Shown here in pieces: positions 1 through 14,149 of a DNA stretch of 60,000 nucleotides (positions are counted from its first letter, which is position 1; every line of letters begins with the position of its first letter). The translations under genes and the position numbers were made by a program. Source of the stretch: Hydractinia symbiolongicarpus (taxonomy: Eukaryota > Cnidaria > Hydrozoa > Anthoathecata > Hydractiniidae); contig NC_079886.1 of NCBI RefSeq assembly GCF_029227915.1, positions 8,186,001-8,246,000 on the forward strand, given 5' to 3'. The notes under the pieces were generated by a model, which was not told where the DNA came from, made no database searches, and worked only from the letters and a program-made list of their open reading frames with translations.

Positions 1-3000
1 TTATTTCTATTGACGGATTATAATACATTACCAGATCTCTACAACACTTGTTGTGCAACATCTCTTGTGTTGCTTTGTTTTGCATCATGTGTTTACAAAA
101 AGCCGTAACAGTGACTGCAGATGCACAGCACTTTTTTATCTTTTTTCTTAACCGACTTTAAGGGAAAATATTCTTTCGGGCACGAACTTTGTCGGTGAAA
201 AACCTTTCGCGGAAGAATAATTTTGTGGGAAAAGAAACTTAAATTTTTAATTTTTTTTTTTTTTTAGTTTTTAAGGTTTTCATAAACATTAACCAGGTCG
301 ATCATCTCTTTCAGTATATTCTATTGAATTATATTTAATTAATTATGATTCAGAGGTTTAAGGGGCAGGAGGGAGAAGGGCCATTTATTAAGTTTATCGC
401 GTTTTGAAGCGACAGATTAAAAATAAGGAAAAGAGGTAGAAAAAACACTTTTGCGAGTCGAGAATTATCTGCAATATTGCGAATTGAATGTTCCAAAATA
501 TAAACTTTAGCGAGAAGAGTCAAAAATAACGAAACTTTCTGACTGCAAATCTTTCTGCATTTAAAGTACCACTGTATAGTACTTGATTCCAGTATTCCCA
601 ACATACCAGATTTTTACTTTTTATATTTTCTTATATTGACATTATAACTGATTTTAGCTGACTATATGTTTACTATAAAAAATTTGAGTAACTATCATTT
701 TCAAGTTTGCGTGATTTTATTAAATAAATATTATGCATAAGATCGTTAGAGACTGTCTGGTTAACACAAGGAAGTACAATCGGTGAATTAAGCAAGATCA
801 AAAGTTCCGTTTCCGGAGAAGAAATTTACAGATGGTACTTGATAATTTAGAATTGAAAAAAGGGTTTTTATTTTATTATACTATTGCAGATATTTTTACT
901 GTGGCCTGTGGACAAATCCACGGGTTCGCCCGGTCTGTATACACCGCATTTCGTGTGTCTGGCTACTTTGCTACCATTTTGCGCAGAAACAAAATACTGG
1001 TTTTATAACAATCAACAGATTATTTTTATTATAACACACTTAACATTCGCCACTCTGAACTCCTAAAGCAGCTACGATAAAAGTTTAGGCAGTATGTGGG
1101 AGACGGTTTTTTTATGTTAAATTCTTGTCGATTTTCCTTCTTGTCACCTTGTTATTTAATATACCGTTTTCCAACTCGACATTGCATTTCCCGCTTGATC
1201 TGTTAGCATTCAGCTCTTGCTTGACAGACATTAACCAACCATTTTATACTTTTACTTAATCCATCTAAAAAGTTTGAGAAAGCGAACAAACCAAGTCGAA
1301 AAACTGGAATATCATAAGCGTTGATCATTTTTGATTGTATTCAAAAATTTTGAGCGAAACAAACACATAAGAATGTGCATTGACAATTTCTTGTTTTAAC
1401 AATCTTTTTTATACTGCCGAAACTTTGAAATTTCAAAAAGTACAATGACAAAAAAAATAAACTAAATTAACAAAGTACACTGTCGCAAATTTCATTGCCC
1501 TTTTTATCAAAAAATTTGTAGCTAATTTTATTTAAGGGGTAATAGAATAGTATTTCTGATTTTTTTGTTGCATTTGTTTCCGACGAGAATAGAAAAAGAA
1601 TCACAAGTTGTCTTCTTTGGAATTTTGACTTGTCTATTTTCTTTTGCTTGTGAATTAAAACAAGAAAGGTTTTTCGTTTAGAGAAATTACTATTTGATTT
1701 ATTTTCTAGCGGACACGTTTTTGGTATAAAATTTAATCGTGGAATTAGCGTTAGTCGTGGAATAAAAATATTTGATAAGTACAGTCATATCATGTTGATA
1801 GTGGTAATGATTTATTACTATATGTAAGATATCTGGGAAATAAAGTACGCTATTTTTGCCATTTGTTGTTATTGATGTTACATCTTGATTTCTCGGTATT
1901 GTTTCATCTGATAAAACGAAGTTGTTTGCCATAAGACACAAATGGTACCGAATCCGTGGTATAAGAAATTAGCTCACACTAAAAATCCCCCAAAACATCC
2001 AGGAGAATATGGTGCATCATGAAACTGATCTTTACTGCCGTCAGCCTATCAGTTAATACACTTACCACAAGTTGTAAAAAAAAAAAAAAAAATTTAAAAA
2101 AGGAAAATTTAATTTGATGATACTTGCGTGTGTTCTTTATTTTATTTATTTCTTAACTTCCACAAGAATCCATTCTACTGGTTAGTTTTGCAGTAGCTCC
2201 TAATTCAGTGATTTTATTTTTGACTTTAGTTCTTCTCAAATCAAACATTTACAGAAAAAAAAAGAGAATTCAACCTTCTTATGCCCTGCCGAAACAAAGT
2301 TAAGTAAAAACTTGATAAAATGGATTAATTTCAAAATAAGGATTGCCTATCTTGCCCAAAAATTATCTTGTATCTCTCACATTAATATCCGTACTCTGTC
2401 TGTGGAGCAGAAAAATATTGAGCCATGAACACACCAATTAGCTAATGCGATATATTTTGATCCACATTGTTAAGACGGATGATATTCTACGGACGGCTAA
2501 ACACGGAGATACTTTTTTTGCGGGTTAACTACTAATCGTTAAGAATGTACTAAGCTATTTGTTAAAGTTCAATCCTATGGTGCTCATAATGACCTTAAAT
2601 TATCTGCAACGTAGTTAAAAAAAAAGTTAACTTTGAACCAAACTACTGACGTCAAAGGAATGATTAACATTATACAAAATATTTTGATCTTTGCATTCAT
2701 TGTCGTCTTTAAATCCCATCACCTCGCCCCAAATATAATTTTAAACCCCAATATTCCTATGCAAATGATTTTAAAACATTTAGCCACAGTAGTGGCACCC
2801 GATAATAATAGAATAGTCCTTATGATGTTTTTAAGTGTGTTTTGACAACAGAGGTTCAATATTTCTTAGTTCAGAATTCCCTAACCAGAATTTCATAGAG
2901 TTGTTTACCTGACTCAAAAGTTATTTAAATTTCACAACACACACAGAGATATACGGAAGACACAGTCGGCTAGAAGGATGCACCCACCATTAGGATTGTA

Positions 3001-5150
3001 TCCCCAGGAATAATAAACTTCCTGTGGCCTAATTTGGTAGTAGTAATATTGGACCTTAAACTTTTATTTTTGGTGGCATGACACGACAGCTTTGGAATTC
3101 AATTTTTATTACTTTTTTGTGGTAGTTTAATGTCCGACATTATTTTTTAATAATCATTATAAGACGATCTTCTTTCCTGACAATAGTAACAGCGTGTAGG
3201 AAAGATTACCAAAACAACATTTTGTGGCTTTTTAGATGAAATTGCAGCGAAATATTGATAATCATTATTACGTCTGCGTTCAAGGAGAAAAAAATCGCAA
3301 TTACATGTAACCAAAAGTTCAGAGTGATTAATATAAAAATCGAATAAGAAAAGGAATAACACCAATTGATAAAGATATATTTAGATTAATACCCTATTGT
3401 GTCTGTATTAAAATTGGCTGCAAAATTTAGTTATCATACTACGGTTGCACAAGATTGTGGTGCCTACAATTGTACCACAAGATAAAATTTAATGCCAAAA
3501 AGAGCGTGACAAGCAAACATGTAGGTTTGTCTCCTTAGTAATACCCGTTGTTTGTCTTTTTGTCGGCTGCAAATCCATAATGACCAGAGAAAAGTCGGAA
3601 AAATGGGGTATTATTTTAATCAACGCATGGGAAATTTTTAAAAAACAAAAGGGCTAGTTTTTTTCTCAATATTGTCAATGTATCGCAGGGAGAGTGAACG
3701 AGCCAATCGTGGGCCTACGATATATATTTTATTCAAACATGTCTAAACTGTTCTTGTACGCTGTTGTTATTGACGACGGGCAAGGTCACGGGAACTTTTA
3801 CCAGCAGTGATGCAGGACCATTTTAATGTCGACGGTTACATCTGATTTTTATTCTTGTTTTTTTTTATTTTCTGTTCCTTGTATTTTAACGATATTTGAA
3901 TTTAATCACGTTTTTTAGCCATAATTATCAACACTAATTTTAAGACTGGCTATAAATATAGATCGTGGTAAGGAGTACCATCTAGCTAGCTATCTAGCTA
4001 TATTTACGCTGTTTTGTTAAGATTTTTATTTGGTTTGTTTTAAGTGCTTTTTATCCTAACCATTATAACTGTTTCTTTTTGTGTCATGTCTACTAATCCG
4101 ATTTTTAATAAACTGCAACTTGGATTGTAGCTTCCTAGCTATATCCAGCTAAAAATTGAAAGTATAGCCAAGTACAGTTGGCTGCAACAAAATTTTCAAA
4201 CATTACTCATTATTTAAGATGTAGCCATTTAGCTTAGATAGATGGCTACACCGTTTGCTGTAGTGTAAGCCAGTTACTAAGTTTATCGATTTAATTTAGG
4301 GCCCTTTTTTTCTGCTCACAAATTTATAATAACGTGCTACTGTATTCTGCAATTTTAAGTTGTTAAGCGACTGTTTTAGCTGGACGGGATAACGACAGAC
4401 TCTTGCTTGCTTTTTTTATAAACCACAGTTAAAAAAAATTTTTTTTTCAAAAGGACAATAGTCATGAAACAACGCTGTGTGACATGGTATAACCGTACTA
4501 ACCGCTCAACCAGCTGTTAATCATGATCAGTTTTTGAAGATTTACGAGAGATTATTCAGCCAAATCAAAAAAGGTCGACAGTTTTTGCTGCTGTTATTAT
4601 TTATGTTAAATTTGAAGAAAATCTATTTGTTTTAGAAACCTATTACACGAGAAAGGCTCTATCGCTGTAAGTGCTTTATTGTATTTCCGACACACCGTAT
4701 CCTTCACTAAAAGTGCGTTAAGGTTTATTTGCACTTCTATTTACTTGTTCTTAACGTGGGGTCATACAGTTACTCGTGACTTGGTTAGATTCTGCAATAA
4801 TAACCTTCTTCCGTCTGTCTGTTTGATCTAATTAGAAGTCCCACTATTTTGGGACGCCAGTTTGAAGAGGAAATCCTGAACGCCTAGAAACCCTTTCCTT
4901 CAGCAAATACAACAGTAAGTTATAATGATAACAGATGTTTTTGTGGGCCAAATAATGTTGCAGTGCTAATTTTGGAAGCCCCAATTTTAAGTTTTTTTGT
5001 TATATACATATATATTTACATGTGTAGATAATATTTTTAGCCACGTATAAATCTGAATTAAGCCAATCAGTCTCTAATACGCTACAAGCGTTTGTATAAG
5101 TTTAAAAACCACCCCCCTTCTTCCCTAAAAGGATCTGAGCTTCGGTAAAA
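1..5150. other. Left flank of the repeat array; no gene recognised
   Basis: AT-rich sequence with many homopolymer runs. The open frames here (for example 884-1066 plus, 1699-1941 minus, 2633-2845 plus, 3147-3365 minus) are short, resemble no family I know, and several lack an ATG start. I find no clear copy of the array landmarks before about 5150. A stretch near 3985-4080 (repeated TAGCTA motifs, then a T-rich segment) weakly resembles 19315-19390 and could be a very old relic of the unit. Twin hairpins lie at 908-931. A TATAAATA at 3952 could be chance. Coding exons of a host gene cannot be excluded by eye. Confidence 0.5.
908..931. other. Two adjacent small hairpins, possible Helitron-end relic
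   Basis: GTGGA/TCCAC arms around a 4-base loop (908-921) are followed at once by GGG-TTCG-CCC (922-931). The first hairpin and the following GGG match the subterminal hairpin of the two Helitrons further right. No CTRR terminus follows at the expected distance, so this is at best a decayed end. Confidence 0.25.
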
Positions 5151-5879
5151 GGTGGCATCGGCATTGTAAAGTTTTACAATTTTTTTAAAAAATCTATCTG
5201 TCCCAATATTGATGCGTATGATTTTAACTAAATATCTGGCTGCATTTATGGTGTTTTGTTAGACAAGGTTTTTATCAGCTTGGTATAAATATCCTTACCA
5301 TTATTATTGTTTTTATATATTCAACAATCTGATTGTTACTATTAAGGAGCCGCTGGGTACATGAAAATAGGATGATTTGATCGTTTTTTATGATGAATGT
5401 AGTAAGTTAGGTAGCTACAACTATGACTTTACTATTAACTCAGGAGAAATTCTAAGGTTTAGTGATACATATCTGAGCATATTGCAACAACAGTCTCAGT
5501 AGCCTTTGACATTTCCCAAATTAGCTATAAAACTCACGCTGATATTTCAGCATTCAATAAAACCAGTTAAATTGTACTGTTATGAAGTTATGTTACATTT
5601 GCCATTTTATAAAAAAAAACTACTAATCAATTACGGTCAAATACCCTAAAGGTACTTGACCGTAAGTACATGCGTGTAAACCTGGGCTTATGAAATTCAG
5701 TTTTGGATTTTATACAGGTTATTAAAACTGTTGGAATGAGAATATATCTTATGTCCTATGTCCTATGTTTTTTATTCTTTATTACCTAAAAACTCTGACG
5801 ACTACGGAAAGTTGCTTTCTTTCTCGATTTGACTCACTTCTTTGAATTAAAAAAGTGGTTTTTCTTATATAATAACTTA
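5150..5879 (+). repeat. Array copy U0, right-hand tail only
   Basis: This stretch matches the ends of U1 (about 19270-20719), U3 (about 42310-43208) and U4 (about 56690-57670). Shared features include a GTGTTxTGTTA motif followed by an AAGGTTTTTAT run, ATTATTATTGTTTTTAT, the GTTAGGTAGCTA motif and the TATGTCCTATG / CTGACGACTACGG segment. It is shortened relative to those copies. Similarity fades upstream of about 5150, which I take as the left edge of the recognisable array. It contains a unique hairpin at 5631-5665. Confidence 0.7.
5631..5665. other. Strong hairpin, 15-base arms
   Basis: The arms TTACGGTCAAATACC and GGTACTTGACCGTAA pair at 14 of 15 positions around the loop CTAAA. I do not find it at the matching place in U1, U3 or U4, so it is specific to this edge copy. 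It could be a tiny foldback element or a replication-slip palindrome. Confidence 0.6.
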
Positions 5880-8800
5880 CATAAGTATTAAGTAAGATTA
5901 ATAAAATCCAACATCCTATCTGTATTAAAGAAACTAAACTCAGGATATCTGATTTAAGATGGTATTATGGCAAATGTAACGTACTTCCTAAAAATACATT
6001 TTAACTGATTTTATTGAATGTTGAAATATCAGCGTGAGTGTTATAGCTAAATTAGGAAATGCTTCCATAATTTCCAATACATTAAAATTGATTAAGTTCA
6101 ACCCCCCCCATCCTCCTTACAAAAGAAATATGCGGATAAGTCAGCATAACTTTAGGTATTGAATCCATACTAAATCAAATCAAACAGATCGATCGAATCA
6201 AATTACTTTAATAAATTTTTTTGGTTTTTTGAAAGTCTTTTTTAAAATATGATAGGGCAATTTAACAACATGCCACGTTGAATTTCTAATTAGTTCTCAA
6301 ACTATTTGAAACGGATCCAGAACATCAACAGTGACAATACTTCCACCAAACCAGTAACGCTTCAGTTAAAATTTTAAAAATACAACAATTTATTGACGAT
6401 AATTAGGATTTTAAAGATGGCTAAGTTTTCAATACCAAAAACAAGAGAATTAACAAAGGTGTATTAATGATTTTAACGAAAAGTAATTATAGCAGCCTTT
6501 GATATTTTTTGTTTTCGTTTTCAGATTTTTGCTCAATTAAAACCTGAAAAATGCATCCAATACTTGTGGCTTCCTCAATTTCCTCAAGTTCCTCACATTC
6601 CCCTACTTTCATGTATCGAGTAATTGCGCAAATACTTTTGCATTCCGTATACCAAAAAATTTCAAGAAGTAAAGATGGATGGCTCCTTAGGTCTACATTT
6701 TGTTTCTGATAATAAATATAAAACACTTCTTGTTTTTAATTTAACGTTTGTTACGAGCTACAACAAAAATCTTTCTCATGGAAAAAAGTAAATAGAGAAA
6801 AAGGAGAAAAGGTTCTAACTTCACGAGAAGCGTGGTTAATACCAAACAACTTCACAAAGAATTAAGTAAAATCACAGCAATTACCACTCAATCTGTTTAT
6901 TATCAAAGCGTGCAAAAATGCACGTAATACAACTAACACAAACAGAATAAACATGCGAATTAAAACAAAATTCAAGCAGTTGTTTCGGCTGCTTGAGCAT
7001 GTTACACAGTATCTCAGGCGTTACATTTATTCTCGTTTGGATTTGTACTTACTTCCTGAAACAAGTCGTGATCGTTGATTGACTTAAGCAGTTCGCCGAT
7101 TTATTGCAAATCAGTCAGTAATAAACACGAGATTAGTCAGCTTTTAGTTTTTATATTCCTTTATATTTTTTCGTTTCTCTGGACAATGCAGTTATGATGT
7201 TTGTACGCCTTTTTAAGAATCTCAGATATGAGATATAGCTCTAATGGCAACTTTAAATCCACGTATTGCCATTGAAGGAGAAATCGGGACTTTAGTTAGA
7301 AGGGGAAGATTCAGTTAGCTTTAAACGAAAACCAAAGTCAAAATTAATTATTTTATGACTAAATAGGGTTTTAATAGAAAAAAAACCTTACTGTTTGATC
7401 ACACATTCTTATAACAAGAGCTTTTGATTGACACGTGTACGTTGCGCAACGGATTCTGAAGCGTTTGTGAACAACCTTGTCCCTTGAGCTTTTTTACATC
7501 GGGACATCCCATTATCGAAAAAGAAAATTCAATATAATTTAAATCAGATACTTTCCAGAGTGAATTTTTTTATGGTCGACTTACAAATGGCTAAGAGAGA
7601 GTTGCACATACATTGTATAGTAGCAGTTAAATCAAATAACTGAACATTGCCTTAACTGAGTGAGCCTGTAGCGGATTTCTGGGCCAGGATAAGCCTCGAT
7701 GCCTCGATCAAGGAAAAGCAATTTTAACATGAAGAACAGATATTACAGCAAAAATTGACAATTAAAATTTTAAATTAGGACTCGATCTGTTATGACAGCT
7801 CCATAGAATAGGCTTTCCTATTAGCTAACCATCTAGGGAAACAAGTAAAAGTGGAAATAAACCAAACTTGCAATGGCTTACAAGGTTGAAGGGCTACCTG
7901 CCAAAGATGAATCAGCAAGGCAAATAAATAGCTATTCAAGAGAAGGCTAAAAAAGTTTCGGAAAAGTAAGTCCACGGGAAAGAAACAATTCACGCTTTAA
8001 AGTTGGCTTCGTACACAAATTGCACAACTCATTTACCCTAAGACATTCATTTCTATTCCAAAAACCAATTTCCATCGAATGTAATTGAGTGAGTTGGTAA
8101 AAAGATTAAAAAATTTGCAACAATGTTATGCTTGACGAATTAGTCAGGGCTTATAATACTCTGAAAAAACTAAAATAGTCGGGGAAAAAATTAGACACCA
8201 TGTGCTATAGCAGCTCAATTTTCTGTGTCTTTTTTAGAAGGGAGTTACTAAGGGATGCATGTAATAAAGTGTATTGCTTTGGTAATTTAATTACCTGTGC
8301 ATCAGTCCCGAAGGTAATTATTAAATAAATGACACAATTAAGGATAGTTAATTCTTAAATTAATCATTACGAAAACGTAGCAGTAAGTGTAAACGTTATA
8401 GTCGTTTCTTTTAAGTAAACGTAACCTGAGATAAGTTCCATTCATCGATAATTTTCACGATTCGAATTGTTGCAGAATAGTCAATATTGGGCAATAACAT
8501 TTCCATACTTTGAGTTTTCTTCATTCACCGGGAGTGAAATGAAGAGTTAACAATTTAATGTAATTATCCTTTTTTCTAATTCGGTCTTTTATTTCCTGTT
8601 TTGATTCCATTGAGATGCCTGTTTACGTAGGTAGACATCGTATATCACCTTTTTATGATATGGATCCCACCCTGCTAATTATTCTATAACAATATGTTAT
8701 AATAATGGATAAAAATTTTCTTTTAGTAATGACATTCCTGGAACAAAATAGTCTTGAAAGTTTGTTTTTTGTGCTTAAAACATTTCTAGCATATGTAGAA

Positions 8801-11800
8801 CTGACAAAACGATTTAGCATCAACTGAGTGGATGGCATCGGTGATAATAAATAAGATAAATATCAAGCCTCTAGTGAAGATAATTTAGATAGAACTTATC
8901 ATTTGATTACTCAAATTTCAAAATTTAAGAATTTTTTTTTTTCCCAAACATTCTTCCGGAAGAATACTTTGCGGTCTTAATTATTTCAATAATGTAAATA
9001 AAAAGTTCTAATTTTTGAGCAAATTTACTGGATATGAGTATTCCACATCAAATGTAAGCAATATTCTATTCCAGGAGGCGTTTTAAATCACATATATTAT
9101 AAAAATATGCTTCAATGAGTGCCAAAGTGCCTCGTTAGTTACGCATTAAAAAAACCTTGTGACTGGAACTTGACAACCACATGTATACACGTTCAACACG
9201 TTTAAAACTTAGAATTTTGGTAATTGCATGATGCAAATTTACTTACAGCACTGCATAGACACACATGAAAATACTATTATATAATTAAAACGCAATTTTT
9301 ATTCTCAATCAGGTCAGCTCGAAAACTTTCGGTTAAAGTAGCTATAACGCTATTCTATTTGCTGTCTGTGAGTCAGAGGCGACAGTTGCGAGTAGCAAGG
9401 GGTGCTTACGGCTAGATGTATTCCAAATTTTTAATTTTCACAAGAAAAAATTATAAGTGAGATTTTATAACTTAGTTAAAATAGACTGGGTGTGATATTC
9501 AGGTTGTAGGAATGCATATGGAATTGATATGACAATATAAGAGAAAGATGAAAACAACAACAATATTGTAAAAAAGCGTTATTGGGTATGTCTCATATGG
9601 AACTGATTTTTTATTAAATTTAGGCGAAAAAAAAAATGACATAAAAAGCAATAGTCGTTTAACGTTTAACTATATATTCAAATTCTCAGACCATATGACA
9701 GCTTTCGTAAATATCATTATTGCAATAGACAAAACCTTAGTACTATTTTTACAACTTTGGATAATTTTGAGAAAAATAATTTATATCACTGCAAAGTTTT
9801 TTATGCAGGTAAATTTTGATTAGTACCCTCTTGAGATTTTTCCTTCCAGGAAGTTGTCAAATGGTCTTTTAAAATTAAGGCCTTTTGATTTGTAATGATT
9901 ACATTGAGATCTACATATAAGCGTTATTTTGTTCTAAGTGTAAATGTTAAAAAATAACGTAAAGCGTCATTACATGGTTTTCGTTTGACGCATTTTTGTG
10001 TAAAGTTAAAGAAAGAAGAATTAGAAAAGTCGATTGATCGATTATAATAGCCCACTACGCTTTACCTACAACAAAACTTCGTGAATTACGGAAGCTATTA
10101 ACAGTAAGAAATTACTTATTAACCAACTTGGTTTTGTTGCAATTATGTTCTTCAGTTACACAAAGTTTTAAAAAGTACCATGTACTAATTTTTATTTATA
10201 ACGACCTCTCTTAAGCAGTACGCAGTTGAAAGTGACAAAATGTTTGGTACGTGACAGAGTTTTTAACCAGCAAAATATTTTCATGTAATTAATTGCCGAC
10301 GTATATTAATGACCGAAGAATGTTTTTATCCGACAAATTCTATCCCTCAAAAATATTTTTGTTAAATTCAAAAATTGTTGCTTTCTATTAGAAGTGCTTC
10401 AACAGGTAGTCCGACGGATTTATACACCGATAAAGAACTCAGTGCAGGAATAATTGAAGGTTTGGTACCGCTAGACAATTAAATGTGCCAAACTGCAGCA
10501 AAGATTTTCCTTAGGAATGCATTTATTTTAAAAATGTTATAAATTTAATATCCTAATGACAAAGTAACGTAAAAAAACATAACGGGGCCTGTTGGAGCAC
10601 TCACATCTAGCAAGAAACAACTTAAATTCTGTAGCCTTCTGTCCATACTCTGCCACTCTATTGCCTCAGAGGAAACACAAAGGGCACTGATAACGAGGTT
10701 CAACAGGAGAAATTTTTTTAAAAAATTGTATTGGGAATTTGAGCAGCATATCATGACTTATCTATATATAGTCTTTATAGATATGATATACAAAGACAAC
10801 ATATTTTTTTCATAAGCCAACACGCGGCGTTAATAAGACAAATAAGTTTTCTTAATGAATGGTAGGAAAAAAATACCCACTAGTCGTACAGAAACCTGTA
10901 TAATAAAGGCGGACAGCTTATGCATAAATGCAAACACATGGAATAATTTGGTCTGAGATAAGTTAAATAATGTACTTCCAGTGATAGGAATTAAGTGTAG
11001 AATTAAGTTATGAGTTAGTCTGTTGTAATATAGATAATTTACTAGAAAAATGCGTCGACAAAAAACATGATACTTAAAAATTTGACGTTGTTCTTATTAT
11101 TTATAATCTATAATTGCTTTTGACATCAAACAAACTTAAGTAGATATCGAAGATTACTCATACTTATTAAAGTTTACACATAGATTGCAATCGCAGATAA
11201 AATTAATAAAACTTTGGCAAACCAGTAAGTATTTTGTACAAAACACTCTTATTGTTATAACATTTACTCATACTTTTTAAATTTTATGTTAAGCTTAAAT
11301 TGCACTTCGAGTTTATAAAACACTTAGCTAAACTATTCTATCGAAAAATAGTTTGCGACAAATAAGGTTAACTTTGAAAAATTATTTTTTAATGTGTTGT
11401 CTGGAAATTCTTTATTTTTACTGTAAAAAAAATTGGAGGAGAAAATTTATTATTACGTTCTGTGAATAAACGGAAATTTTTTTTACAAAACAAAGCGTGT
11501 AAATGCATTCCTTTTGTCCATAGATATTAAAAAAGTAAAAACAGCGTACTAGGCGCAACGTAAGAGAAGCACGAGCTTCTAACAGAATTTGCGTGAGAAC
11601 AGGTGCTCTACCTAAAAGGTCAGATAGACATAGTTTTAAACTTTCCAAAAGTATTTTAGCTGCAAATGTTGAAATTTAAGATAACATATGTAGAGTATAT
11701 ATACATAAAATGGAAAAAAGAACATGTTTCCTTGAAATTGTGTAATTTAATAACATAGGAATAATACATATCACCTCTTTTACTTCCTTGTTAAGAAGAT

Positions 11801-14149
11801 TATAATTAAAGTTAACAAAATCAGCATCGAGATAAAAATAAAGATATTTATTACGTTTATTAATTAGCTCTAAGAAAGAGAAATCCTGTTCTAACGGTTC
11901 TTTGAAATTGAGTGAACAAATTACAACTACTCATTACAATGGCTTCCTCACAGCATTTTAAAAAGTGTTACTGTAAGCGAAAAAAGGCCAATTCTTTATC
12001 AAATATTTAAATGACGAATTGTAATTTCCCTTTCATCTTTATTATCATCTTAAACGGACATTTTATATAATTTTGTAACAGATTTGTCTTTGAGAACAAT
12101 AACAAAATAATATGATGTCTAGTGAGGATGTTTACAACATGTTCAAGGGGAAATTTGATTTAACTAATGATGCAATTCGGAATGAAAAATGAGTGAATAA
12201 AAGTGTTATAGTTAGTCATTCCAATTTTAATGGTTTACTAACGGTTGAGTTGGTATTCTATAAGGCAAAGTATAAGCCGATCTTTAGACGTTTTTTAATA
12301 ACTAACCTGAAATGACATTTTAGGGTGTGAATGGTTCTAACAGTTCAAATTTGCTTCTCTATATTATTTTAAGCAACAATAGATTGAAAAATAATTTTAA
12401 CAGCTGTCGATCTCTTCTTTTTAACTCAAGTGTCAGAAGTAAATATTTTAATCACAAGTGACGTATTTAAATACTGAATATATATTGTTTTGCAAGTGGC
12501 ATTGCCAGATGTAAGGATGCAAAATGTATTTGATTATCAAAGATGCATTGATTATCGTATCAAATTCAGTACAAAACTCTTTTAGGTGTGAAATTGTACT
12601 AACTATTCTAATTGATCAGAAGTTTTAAACATGATAGAAAACAATAAATTAAAAACGTAAAATTTTAGTATTTCTAAGGAAACCTCTTCAATGGGCCAGT
12701 CATTACGAAGCGTCTTATTGACAGTAATTGAGCATTTCTTAGCTGTTGTATATCATCGATAATTTATTTTAATTTTGCGAAAGAGACAGATTTTTTAAGC
12801 TTCATTATCCTGACATTTCACTTAAATATCACCCTTAGCCTTGGTGTCCGCAAAGCATCAACCATGCCTTCAATATTGAAATATTAGCGGGTAACACAGA
12901 CTAAATTGATTACAAAGGTTAAAGTTGAAAGCAAAAAGATATAATTAGAAACGACAAATAAATCGGATTAATTTTTTCAAATTTTAATCAAAACTTCATT
13001 CTCAAGAAAAAACATATATTCGTGAAATAATGCAAGAAAAAACATTTTATCTTATTGTCAACTGAAGGGCTAATTCTACGAGTGATATTTCAATCAAAAA
13101 TTTCAACTAGCCAAATTTCTGGTAGAAAATAAAATAAATGCGTCCGGTTTTTATTCATAACTAAATACTTTTGCTAGCGTCATCGAATGCTAATGCAAGG
13201 AAGAAATAATATAAACGGCGTGTTTATTGTGTACTATTGTTTATTTTCTTCCTGCTTTTTATATGAAATAGAATGTCGATGTTACTTCTTCTTGTATATA
13301 TAACATAAAGAACACACTTTTTGAGAAGTAAAGGGATATTATCGCGATCATTCTCTAAAAGCCGGAAAATGAAAAAAAATTTAAAAGAATCTTAAAAATT
13401 ACCAAATCGCATTGTCAAATGGTAAATTCCATAAAAAAATAAATAAAAATTAATGGATTAAAAAAAACTAATACACGACAATCTTCCCACTGAAAGGAAG
13501 TTCAAGGAAAAGGGTTCTTAATTAAAGCTGCATTTTCCTCAAACAAATTCCAGAGGCTTTTTCTCTTATTTTTTTACATGTTCGCATTCAATGTCGAAAA
13601 GAAAAAAATATTTTTGTCCAATTATTATGCGTCTAAATTACTGCCTACATTTCTACTACAGAATCTTTGGGACGTACGACAATTTAAATAAAACTGTAAA
13701 AAATCATTGTCTTCTTCTAAGGAAACTATTGCATATTCCATTCACGCAGGAAGAAATAATGATTTCGTAGTATTTCTGATCTTTTCGTCGCACAATGATT
13801 AGAAAAAGAGAAAATTTAGTTATAGAATGAGCAATACAAAACCACATAAATAATCATAAAAATGCATTCTCAAAGGCGACAGTCTACTTTGATCGCAAAA
13901 CACGAAGTACTGAACGCTGTGAGGTTGTCTGTCCAAACACAATGTCCAATGTAAATAGAAATGCGCACTCAAATACAAAATGGTGGCGATTCAAGCAAAT
14001 TTATTGATCAAAATCATGAACCTGCGTTAATTTACACTGCAGCACCCCCCTCCCCCCCTACAGCGGTCTGAAAAAAGTCAAAATGATTTTGACTTTTAAG
14101 AACGATCACCGAGTGCGAAAGCGTTTATAAGTATTGCGCAGTACCCTGG

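Noticed and set aside
922-931. GGGTTCGCCC as a tRNA B box
   Set aside because: No A box at the right distance and no cloverleaf; it reads better as a small hairpin.
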